Below are positions 22,812 to 29,867 of a stretch of DNA of 51,640 nt, piece after piece; position 1 is the first letter of the stretch; each line of letters opens with the position of its first letter. Made by a program: the position numbers and the translations under genes. This DNA is from Verrucomicrobiaceae bacterium (GTDB taxonomy: Bacteria > Verrucomicrobiota > Verrucomicrobiia > Verrucomicrobiales > Verrucomicrobiaceae). The DNA lies in the NCBI GenBank assembly GCA_016795465.1, contig JAEUHK010000105.1, forward strand, positions 1-51,640, given 5' to 3'. The notes beneath the pieces are model-generated. The model did no database searches, had not been told where the DNA came from, and saw only the letters and a program-made list of their open reading frames with translations.

Positions 22812-24986
22812 AAAAACCTGCTCGTCCTCCCATTCCTCGGCCTCTCCGCTCTCGCCGCCGATCCTCTGCCCGGCCATTCCGCGCATGGTGAAACCTTCAA
22901 CGAAGGCCCGCGGCAGGCCGCCGTGCTCATCCCGGGCTGCGGCGATGCGGTGAAGTTTCCCATCAGCACGAAGAACGCGGACGCGCAGAAGTTTTTCACG
23001 CAGGGCATCGGCCAGCTTCATGGTTTCTGGTATTACGAGTCCGAACGCAGCTTCCGCCAGGCCGCCGCGCTCGATCCTGAATGCCCCATGGCTTACTGGG
23101 GCATGGCGATGGCGAACGTGAACAACGACAAACGAGCCAAGGGCTTCCTCGACAAGGCCGTGAAGCTCAAGGACAAGGCCTCCGCCCGCGAGAAGCAGTG
23201 GATCGCCGTGCTCGAAAACCTCTACAAAGACGACAAGCGGGACAAAAAGCAGCGCCAGCTCGACTGCATCCGCGACTTCGAAACGCTCGTGCAGGATGAT
23301 CCGAAGGACATCGAGGCCAAGGCCTTCCTCGTCTGGCGCATCTGGTTCGGCAAAGGTGATGTCCCCATCTCCAGCGCCCAGGTTGTCGATGCCATGCTGG
23401 ATCAAATCTTTGCCGCCGTGCCGAATCATCCGGCGCATCACTACCGCATTCATTTGTGGGATGACCGCAAACCGATCCGCGCCGTCACCTCCGCCGCGCA
23501 GTGTGGTCAGGCCGCCCCCGGCATCGCCCACATGTGGCACATGCCCGGCCATACTTTCTCGAAGCTGAAGCGATTCGACGACGCCGTGTGGCAGCAGGAG
23601 GCCAGCACCCGCGTCGATCATGCCTACATGATCCGCAGCTACATTCTGCCCGATCAGATTCACAACTACGCCCACAATGAAGAGTGGCTCGTGCGGAACT
23701 TCAACGAGCTCGGCCGCGTGAAGGACGCCCTCGGCCTAGCGAACAGCCTCATCGGCAATCCACGCCATCCTTCCAACAACACGCTCGACAAATCTGGCAC
23801 CTCCGCCAGCTACGGCCGCACTCGATTCATCGAAACACTCACCAAATGGGAGCTGTGGGATGAGTTGAAGACCTTCACGGCCACGCCCGCCGGCCATCCC
23901 GGCCATGACATCACTCGGCTTCGTGCCGCGGGCCTCGCGGCATATCATCAAAATGACTTCAAAGCACTCTCTGAGGCACTCAAAGCTCTCGAAGCCGTAA
24001 AACCGTCCGACGAGTCCGACAAGTCCGACTCGTCCGACAAAACCAAGGCTGCCGCGAAAAAGCCCACCGAACCCAAAAAGCCCGACGACAAGGCCAAAGC
24101 CCTCTCCGAGCTCAAACTGCTCGTTGCCTTCCTCACACCCAAAGTGACCAAGGAGAGCAAAACCAAGCTCCTCGATGGCTTGAAGGACAGCGACATCCCC
24201 AAAGACCGCCTCGCCCGCTACTGGCTCAAGCTCGACGAAAAGACCAAAGCCGCCGAACTGGCCAAAAACCTCCCGCAGGACCTCGCTGGCACCATTGCCA
24301 AAGCCGAAATCCTCCACGCCGCAGGCAAGGCCGACGAAGCCAAGAAGGCCTTCGAGGAGGTCCAAAAGCTCGCCTTCGCCATGGATCGCGATCTTCCCGT
24401 CTTCGCACGCCTCACCACCACCTTTGCCAAAGATGCGAACTGGCCTGCCACGGCACCGAAACGCACGGACTCCGGCGTGCGCCCGGACTTGAGCAAGCTC
24501 GGCCCCATGCACTGGCATCCACCCGTCGCCCCTGTTTTCGAAGCACTCGATCTCGATGCGAAGCCGATGAAAAGCACCGACTTCACCGCGAAGAAGCCCA
24601 CGCTGTTCATGTTCTACCTCGGCCACGAATGCGGGCACTGCGTCGAGCAGATGCAGGCCTTCGCCAAAGCCACCGCCGACTTCGAAAAAGCAGGCATCCA
24701 GCTTGTCGGCGTCACCATTGAGCCCAGCCCCGTCGCCAAAAACCTCCGCACGAAGCTAAACCTCAAAAAAGACGCTCCCCTGCCCTTCCCCATCCTCTGC
24801 GACAGCAGCCTCGAAGCCTTCAAAAAAGTCCGCGCCTACGACGACTTCGAAAAAGACACCCTCCACGCCACCCTCCTCATCGACACGAAAGGCAACCAAC
24901 GCTGGCAGGACATCAGCTACACCCCTTTCACCGATACCAAGTTCATCCTCGAAGAAGCCAAACGCCTGCTGAGCCTGAAGGATTGA
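22809..24986 (+). CDS. Secreted TPR protein with C-terminal redoxin (AhpC/TSA-like) domain
   Basis: The protein has 725 residues: signal peptide MKNLLVLPFLGLSALAAD; N-terminal helical TPR-like region with ESERSFRQAAALDPECPMAY, HPAHHYRIHLWDDRKP and GIAHMWHMPGHTFSKLKRFD; a charged low-complexity linker (about 395-420, SDESDKSDSSDK); more TPR; and a thioredoxin-fold domain from about residue 575. That domain holds TLFMFYLGHECGHCVEQMQA, with Cys-Gly-His-Cys. Its Cys pair could work in thiol exchange outside the cytosol. The linker is encoded by tandem GTCCGAC(A/G)A units. The start lies within a short repeat block. Function is unknown; exported TPR-redoxin fusions occur in this phylum. Confidence 0.8.
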   Translation: MKNLLVLPFLGLSALAADPLPGHSAHGETFNEGPRQAAVLIPGCGDAVKFPISTKNADAQKFFTQGIGQLHGFWYYESERSFRQAAALDPECPMAYWGMAMANVNNDKRAKGFLDKAVKLKDKASAREKQWIAVLENLYKDDKRDKKQRQLDCIRDFETLVQDDPKDIEAKAFLVWRIWFGKGDVPISSAQVVDAMLDQIFAAVPNHPAHHYRIHLWDDRKPIRAVTSAAQCGQAAPGIAHMWHMPGHTFSKLKRFDDAVWQQEASTRVDHAYMIRSYILPDQIHNYAHNEEWLVRNFNELGRVKDALGLANSLIGNPRHPSNNTLDKSGTSASYGRTRFIETLTKWELWDELKTFTATPAGHPGHDITRLRAAGLAAYHQNDFKALSEALKALEAVKPSDESDKSDSSDKTKAAAKKPTEPKKPDDKAKALSELKLLVAFLTPKVTKESKTKLLDGLKDSDIPKDRLARYWLKLDEKTKAAELAKNLPQDLAGTIAKAEILHAAGKADEAKKAFEEVQKLAFAMDRDLPVFARLTTTFAKDANWPATAPKRTDSGVRPDLSKLGPMHWHPPVAPVFEALDLDAKPMKSTDFTAKKPTLFMFYLGHECGHCVEQMQAFAKATADFEKAGIQLVGVTIEPSPVAKNLRTKLNLKKDAPLPFPILCDSSLEAFKKVRAYDDFEKDTLHATLLIDTKGNQRWQDISYTPFTDTKFILEEAKRLLSLKD
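24005..24039. repeat. In-frame GTCCGACRA tandem repeat within the TPR-redoxin gene
   Basis: Four GTCCGAC units about nine bases apart encode alternating Ser, Asp and Lys or Glu residues. The reading frame is preserved because the unit length is a multiple of three. Confidence 0.7.
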
Positions 24987-25009
24987 GAAGTAAAGGAGCC
25001 TTCGCACTG

Positions 25010-25176
25010 CGCGTCAGCGTCGTGGAGTGCGGTGGCAGAGATGCAAGGGGCACCCCTTGCATCGGCGACACCGCTTTCGGATGCAGGAAGGAGTGCGCCT
25101 AGGGCAAACAATACCGTCCGGCTGGCGAAAGCGGTGTCGCGCTTCGCTTCCCACCGCACTCCACGACGCTGACGCG
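25010..25176. repeat. Nested palindromic intergenic element (167 bp)
   Basis: The outer arms 25010-25035 and 25151-25176 are perfectly complementary over 26 bp (core GTCGTGGAGTGCGGTGG). Inner arms 25065-25079 and 25126-25140 match over 15 bp (GCGACACCGCTTTCG). A third hairpin, 25040-25063 (GATGCAAGGGG with CCCCTTGCATC), sits between the left arms. It fills most of the gap between the TPR-redoxin and ftsY genes (24987-25224). The region holds no gene. The layered symmetry resembles a REP/BIME-like mobile repeat. Confidence 0.9.
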
Positions 25177-25224
25177 GCTGCGCAACCGCAGGACCAATTG
25201 CGACATGGAAAATGCCTCCTCCAC

Positions 25225-26070
25225 CTACAACAGCTCCTCGACGAATCGCTTCGAATCAAACGGCTGGAAGTCTTCGACGCGTTCGCCGAGCCCGATGAAG
25301 CGAGTGGGGACGCCGAGTTCCTGCTGGATGGCGACGAGGACGCCGCCTTTGCCGCTGCCGTCCAGTTTGGTGACGATGACGCCGGTGAGCGGGATGGCTT
25401 TGTTGAATTCGCGGGCCTGGGAGAGGGCATTGCCGCCGGTGGTGGCATCGCAGACGAGCAAAACCTCGTGCGGGGAGGTCTCATCGCGGCGGCCGAGGAT
25501 GCGGTGAATCTTTTTCAGCTCCTCCATGAGGTTGTGCTTCGTGTGGAGACGACCCGCGGTATCGCAGATGAGGAAGTCGGCCTTCTCTTTCACGGCTTTT
25601 TCATAGCCATCGAAGCACACGGAGGCCGGATCGCAGTTCGGCGGGCCTTTGACGAGCGGGATGCCGAGGCGCTCGCTCCACACGGTGAGCTGCTCGACTG
25701 CAGCGGCACGGAAGGTGTCCGCGGCAGCGAGGACAACCTTGTGGCCGCGCTGATGCAAAACGTGCGCGAGTTTCGCGGTGGAGGTTGTTTTGCCAGTGCC
25801 GTTCACGCCGACGATGAGGAGCACTTTGGGCTTTCCTTCGAGCGGCGTGAGCTGCGGGACCGTTTCGGGCAAAATCTTCCGCACATGCTCGCGGGCCACT
25901 TGCACGATGTCGGCCCCGTGAAGCTTCCGCTGCTGCGCTTTGAGGTCGTTGACGATCTGCACGGCGAGGCGTGGACCGAGATCGCCGCTGATGAGAGAGG
26001 CCTCGAGCTCGTCCCAGTCGATGTCGGGCTTGGTGAAGCGTTGGATCAGCGATTTGAAGAAGCCTGCCAT
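25225..26070 (-). CDS. ftsY: Signal recognition particle receptor FtsY
   Basis: GTPase that docks SRP-ribosome complexes at the membrane. The NG domain is complete: helical N part (FFKSLIQRFTKPDIDW), G1 LLIVGVNGTGKTTSTAKLA at about 85-103, AAADTFRAAAVEQL, G3 ICDTAGRLHTKHNLMEEL, G4 VIVTKLDGSGKGG, and the late IGLGERVEDFQPFD. The family's acidic N-terminal A domain is absent (281 residues total), as in several other bacterial lineages, so membrane contact must rely on the N-terminal helix. It follows nusB after 2 nt. Confidence 0.95.
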   Translation of the reverse strand: MAGFFKSLIQRFTKPDIDWDELEASLISGDLGPRLAVQIVNDLKAQQRKLHGADIVQVAREHVRKILPETVPQLTPLEGKPKVLLIVGVNGTGKTTSTAKLAHVLHQRGHKVVLAAADTFRAAAVEQLTVWSERLGIPLVKGPPNCDPASVCFDGYEKAVKEKADFLICDTAGRLHTKHNLMEELKKIHRILGRRDETSPHEVLLVCDATTGGNALSQAREFNKAIPLTGVIVTKLDGSGKGGVLVAIQQELGVPTRFIGLGERVEDFQPFDSKRFVEELL

Positions 26071-26072
26071 GG

Positions 26073-26528
26073 TCAGTCCTCCTTCGGTGCTGGGGCGGGT
26101 TTGAAATACTTCGGCTCGTTCGGGCGCAGCTTCTTGGCGAGACGGTCGAGCACGCCATTCACGAAGGAACCGGATTCACCAGCGCTGAGTGCCTTGGCCA
26201 CCTCAATGGCTTCATTCAAGATGACCGGGCCGGGCACGTCCGGGCAGAAAGCGAGCTCATAAACGGCCACACGGAGCACGTTGCGATCCACATGAGCGAG
26301 ACGTTCGAGGCGGAAATTGAGGATCGAGCCGCGGATGTGGTCGTCGATCTCGACGATGTGCTCGAGCACGCCTTTGATGAGGCTTTCGGCATACAGTCGC
26401 GTCGAGGTTTTGGCAGTGTGAATGGTCCAGAACGTGTCGAGCTGGCCTTCATCGGCCTGCTCGCCGTGCATGTCGCGGGCAAAGAGGTATTGGACGGCGG
26501 CTTCGCGGCCTTCGCGGCGTTTTCCCAT
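26073..26528 (-). CDS. nusB: Transcription antitermination factor NusB
   Basis: This small all-helical protein, 151 residues, binds boxA RNA with NusE (S10) to promote rRNA antitermination. Family signatures: KRREGREAAVQYLFARDM at the N-terminus, then VDRNVLRVAVYELAFCPDVP, VILNEAIEVAKALSAGES, and FVNGVLDRLAKKLR. It lies between ribH (12 nt) and ftsY (2 nt), an arrangement where the riboflavin and nusB genes share a transcript, as in many bacteria. Confidence 0.94.
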   Translation of the reverse strand: MGKRREGREAAVQYLFARDMHGEQADEGQLDTFWTIHTAKTSTRLYAESLIKGVLEHIVEIDDHIRGSILNFRLERLAHVDRNVLRVAVYELAFCPDVPGPVILNEAIEVAKALSAGESGSFVNGVLDRLAKKLRPNEPKYFKPAPAPKED

Positions 26529-26540
26529 GGTGTGTAAAGA

Positions 26541-27041
26541 TCAGGCGAGTTCGGCTTCACCGGCGAAACCGGCACGCATTTTGGCAAAAAGATTGATCAT
26601 CTGCACGCAGACACGCGCAGCTTCGGTCCCGCGGTTGATGGTGGCACCGAGGCAGCGCTCCTCAGCCTGCTCCGCGTCATCGACGAGCAGCACCTCGTGC
26701 ACAATCGGCGTGCAATGCTTCACCGCCATGTCTTGCAGAGCCTGCGTGACGCTGCTGCCGACGAGGTCCGCATGCTGCGTGCTGCCACGAATGATCACGC
26801 CCAAGGCGATGACGGCATCCGGCTTCGCATTGCGCAGCACGAGCTCCGCGGTGACGGGAATCTCAAACGCACCCGGCACGCGATACACATCCACCGTGGC
26901 CTGCGGCGCGAGATCTTCCAATTCTGCCGCAACGGCATTCACGAGGCCCTGCACGAACTGGTTGTTGTACATGCTTGCCACGACGGCGATGGAAACCGGC
27001 GCATCAAGCGGGCGAGGGCGGGCGGGGGCGAATTGGGACAT
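26541..27041 (-). CDS. ribH: 6,7-dimethyl-8-ribityllumazine synthase
   Basis: Penultimate step of riboflavin synthesis: condenses the ribitylamino-pyrimidine with dihydroxybutanone phosphate. Motifs: VSIAVVASMYNNQFVQGLV at about 16-34, VDVYRVPGAFEIPVTAEL, VIALGVIIRGSTQHADLVGS (His in the catalytic region), VHEVLLVDDAEQAEERC, and a late GTEAARVC. The usual Gly-Val-Leu-Thr stretch reads EVLLVDD here, a modest divergence. The 166 residues are normal. It lies in the ribBA-ribH-nusB-ftsY run. Confidence 0.92.
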   Translation of the reverse strand: MSQFAPARPRPLDAPVSIAVVASMYNNQFVQGLVNAVAAELEDLAPQATVDVYRVPGAFEIPVTAELVLRNAKPDAVIALGVIIRGSTQHADLVGSSVTQALQDMAVKHCTPIVHEVLLVDDAEQAEERCLGATINRGTEAARVCVQMINLFAKMRAGFAGEAELA

Positions 27042-27051
27042 GAGGGGGGAG

Positions 27052-27108
27052 AAATGACGAATGAGGAATTCAGAATGACGAATGAATGACTAAGCACAAA
27101 TGACGAAG
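27052..27108. repeat. TGACGAA repeats between ribBA and ribH (forward)
   Basis: TGACGAATGAGGAATTC followed by further TGACGAATGA units lies upstream of ribH. Positions 27052-27085 match 2563-2596 at 33 of 34 bases. Confidence 0.75.
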
Positions 27109-27156
27109 GCGTTGCGCTGGCTCACGAGATGGTTTGGGGGCTTTGGATTTCGGATT

Positions 27157-27191
27157 TCATTCCTCATTCGTCATTCTGGTTTCGTCATTCA
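27157..27191. repeat. TGACGAA repeats at the 3' end of ribBA (reverse)
   Basis: On the minus strand the array reads TGAATGACGAAACCAGAATG and continues with TGACGAATGAGGAATG; its first TGA is the stop codon of ribBA. Together with 27052-27108 it forms an inverted pair that nearly fills the 147-nt gap. Confidence 0.7.
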
Positions 27192-28403
27192 CAGCTTGTG
27201 CCCCATCTTCTTCTTCTTGGTTTCGAGGTAGCGGGCGTTTTCGGGCTTGGGATGGGATTTCACGGGGACTTGCTCGACGATTTCGAGCTTGTGGCCGCCG
27301 AGGCCGATGACCTTGCGCGGGTTGTTGGTCATGAGGCGGATTTTCCGAACGCCGAGGTCGTAGATGATCTGGGCACCGATGCCGTAATCGCGCAGATCCA
27401 TCGGGAAGCCGAGCTTGAGGTTCGCTTCGACGGTGTCGAGGCCTTGCTCTTGGAGCTTGTAGGCCAAGATTTTGCCGTGCAGGCCGATGCCGCGCCCTTC
27501 GTGGCCGCGCATGTAGATGATGACGCCTTTGCCGGCCTTTTCGATGTGCTCCATCGCGGCATGAAGCTGGCTACCGCAGTCGCAGCGGCGTGAGGCAAAG
27601 ATATCGCCTGTAAGACATTCGCTGTGCACGCGGACCAGCGTGGGCTCGCTGCCTTTGATATCGCCTTTGACGAGGGCGACGTGGTGAATGCCGTCGAGGT
27701 GGCTCTTGTAGAGGTGCAGCTTGAATTCGCCGTAGTCGGTGGGCATTTCGACCACTTCGATGCGCTCGACGAGCTTTTCGCTCTTGCGGCGATACGCGAT
27801 GAGATCGGCGATGCTGCAAATCTTGAGCTTGTGCTTCTTCGCGAACTTTTTGAGCTCCGGCAGCCGGGCCATCGTGCCGTCCGGATTCATAATTTCGATC
27901 AACACACCGGCTTCGCGCAGTCCGGCGAGGCGGGCGAGATCGGTTGCGGCCTCGGTGTGACCAGCGCGACGCAAAACGCCACCCGGTTTGGCCACGAGCG
28001 GGTTGATGTGGCCGGGTTGGACGAAATCATCCGCTTTCGATTTCGGATCGGCGAGCAAACGGATTGTGCGGGCACGGTCGGCGGCGCTGATGCCTGTGGT
28101 GATGCCTTTCGCGGCATCGACGGTGACGGTGAAGGCGGTGGTGAAGGCCTCGCGGTTCTGCGGCACCATGCTTTCGAGGCCGAGGTTCTTGGCAATTTCC
28201 CGCGAAACGGGCACGCAGAGCATGCCGGCACCCTCGCGAACCATGAAGGTGACCATCTCCGGCGTGATCTTTTCCGCCGCGCAGATGAGGTCGCCCTCGT
28301 TTTCGCGATCCTCGTCGTCGGTGACGATCACCATGCGCCCGGCGCGGATGTCAGCGATGACGGCTTCCACGGGATCACAAACCAGTTTGGGGGAGCGGGG
28401 CAT
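27189..28403 (-). CDS. ribBA: Bifunctional 3,4-dihydroxy-2-butanone-4-phosphate synthase / GTP cyclohydrolase II
   Basis: Both first steps of riboflavin synthesis in one protein. The RibB half (about 1-200) has VTDDEDRENEGDLICAAEKI and MNPDGTMARLPELKKF. The RibA half (about 205-404) has VHSECLTGDIFASRRCDCGS (zinc Cys residues) and IYMRGHEGRGIGLHGKI, with the C-terminal YLETKKKKMGHKL. The ATG at 28403 (MPRSPKLVCD) was chosen; an open frame reaches 28508 but lacks homology. First gene of the operon ribBA-ribH-nusB-ftsY. The stop codon is in a TGACGAA repeat. Confidence 0.95.
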   Translation of the reverse strand: MPRSPKLVCDPVEAVIADIRAGRMVIVTDDEDRENEGDLICAAEKITPEMVTFMVREGAGMLCVPVSREIAKNLGLESMVPQNREAFTTAFTVTVDAAKGITTGISAADRARTIRLLADPKSKADDFVQPGHINPLVAKPGGVLRRAGHTEAATDLARLAGLREAGVLIEIMNPDGTMARLPELKKFAKKHKLKICSIADLIAYRRKSEKLVERIEVVEMPTDYGEFKLHLYKSHLDGIHHVALVKGDIKGSEPTLVRVHSECLTGDIFASRRCDCGSQLHAAMEHIEKAGKGVIIYMRGHEGRGIGLHGKILAYKLQEQGLDTVEANLKLGFPMDLRDYGIGAQIIYDLGVRKIRLMTNNPRKVIGLGGHKLEIVEQVPVKSHPKPENARYLETKKKKMGHKL

Positions 28404-28576
28404 GGGGGAGATGAGAAAGAGCCGCCGTTGGGGAAAGCGGGCTGGTGCTTTAGCCTCTGAAAGCGGGATTTCCAGTGATAATAAGGCCGAACACTGACCT
28501 CTTGCCACTCCACGGCCTTTGCTCCAGTATCGCGGCCCTCACCCAGAACCCAACTACCACCCATCTTCTCCCCCTT

Positions 28577-29803
28577 ATGAGCCGGAAAATTCGTTATGGC
28601 ATGATCGGCGGCGGACGCGGCGCCTTCATCGGCGGCGTTCATCGCATCGCGGCATCTATTGACCAGCAGATCGAGCTCGTCTGCGGCGCGTTCTCGTCGA
28701 ATCCGGAGAAGTCGAAGGCCAGCGGCGCGGATTTCTTCCTGCCGCCCGATCGTTGCTATGGCACCTTCGAAGAGATGATCAAAGCGGAGGCCGCTCTGCC
28801 CGCCGACAAACGCATGGACTTCGTCAGCATCGTGACGCCAAACCACATGCACTTCCCCGCCGCAAAGCTGGCCCTCGAAAGCGGCTTCCATGTGCTTTCC
28901 GACAAGCCCGCCACCTTTGACCTCGCCCAAGCGAAGGAACTGGCGCAGATCGTGAAGAAGACCGGCCGTCTCTACGGCGTGACCTACAACTACACCGGCT
29001 ATCCTTTGATCCGCCACGCCCGCCAGATGATCGAGCAGGGCAAGCTGGGCAAAATCCGCAAAGTCGTCGCCGAATACCCGCAAGGCTGGCTGGCCACGAT
29101 GCTCGAAAACACTGGCCAGAAGCAGGCCTCCTGGCGCGTCGATCCCGCCATCTGCGGCGCCGCCGGCTGCATGGGCGACATCGGAACGCACGCCATGAAC
29201 CTCGCGGAGTATGTCACCGGTTTGCATGTCAAAGAGCTCGCTGCTGATCTCACGCACTTCCTCGGCGACCAAGGCCGCCGCCTTGAGGATGATGGCAACG
29301 TGTTGCTGCGCTTCACCAACGGCGCGAAGGGCGTGCTGCACTCCAGCCAGATCAGCGTCGGTTGCGAAAACAATCTCACCCTGCGCGTCTATGGCGAACT
29401 CGGCGGCATCGAATGGAGCCAGCTCGATCCGAACACGCTCATCGTCACCTGGCTCGACCAACCGAAGCAGGTGCTGCGCACCAGCACGGGCTTCCTCGGC
29501 ACCGCCGCCGCTGCCGCCAGCCGCACGCCCGCCGGCCATCCCGAGGGTTACCTCGAAGGCTTCGCGAACCTCTACAAGAACTTCGTCAACCACGTCCGCG
29601 CCTTCGAGGCCGGCACGCCCGCCAACCCGCTCGACATGGACTACCCGACCATCGAGGACGGCGTCGCCGGCATGGCATTCATCGAAGCAGTCGTGAAATC
29701 CTCCGCCAACAACGCCGCCTGGACCCCGCTCGACTTCACGCCTTCGCCGCGTGCGAAGTATGGCGATGCGTCGCTGAACAGCGATCGTGGTGGGTTGAGC
29801 TGA
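28577..29803 (+). CDS. Gfo/Idh/MocA family oxidoreductase (cytosolic)
   Basis: NAD(P)-binding oxidoreductase, 408 residues, no signal peptide. N-terminal Rossmann: KIRYGMIGGGRGAFIGGVHR at about 3-22, then SIVTPNHMHFPAAKLALESG and VLSDKPATFDLAQAKELAQ; Asp replaces Glu in the usual EKP motif. The substrate domain includes YPQGWLATMLENTG, GCMGDIGTHAMNLAEYVTG and LLRFTNGAKGVLHSSQISVG. The ATG at 28577 begins the conserved core, and the open frame upstream to 28475 is not homologous. It is divergent from ribBA and followed by a strong terminator. Likely acts on a sugar or polyol. Confidence 0.88.
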   Translation: MSRKIRYGMIGGGRGAFIGGVHRIAASIDQQIELVCGAFSSNPEKSKASGADFFLPPDRCYGTFEEMIKAEAALPADKRMDFVSIVTPNHMHFPAAKLALESGFHVLSDKPATFDLAQAKELAQIVKKTGRLYGVTYNYTGYPLIRHARQMIEQGKLGKIRKVVAEYPQGWLATMLENTGQKQASWRVDPAICGAAGCMGDIGTHAMNLAEYVTGLHVKELAADLTHFLGDQGRRLEDDGNVLLRFTNGAKGVLHSSQISVGCENNLTLRVYGELGGIEWSQLDPNTLIVTWLDQPKQVLRTSTGFLGTAAAAASRTPAGHPEGYLEGFANLYKNFVNHVRAFEAGTPANPLDMDYPTIEDGVAGMAFIEAVVKSSANNAAWTPLDFTPSPRAKYGDASLNSDRGGLS

Positions 29804-29822
29804 TCGACGTGGATATTCAAAA

Positions 29823-29857
29823 GGGGAGAACAGGTGCGAGCCTGTTCTCCTTTTTTG
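29823..29857 (+). terminator. Rho-independent terminator of the 28577-29803 oxidoreductase
   Basis: GGAGAACAGG (29825-29834) pairs with CCTGTTCTCC (29841-29850) across TGCGAG, followed by TTTTTTG. Read on the minus strand the stem is followed by CCTTTTG, so it may also serve the macroglobulin gene that ends at 29868. Its sequence is almost identical to the terminator at 35426-35461. Confidence 0.9.
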
Positions 29858-29867
29858 TTAAATGCGT

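Noticed and set aside
24987..25224. tRNA-like or riboswitch structure in the palindromic gap
   Set aside because: No anticodon arm, CCA end or known riboswitch core; the symmetry fits a repeat element better.
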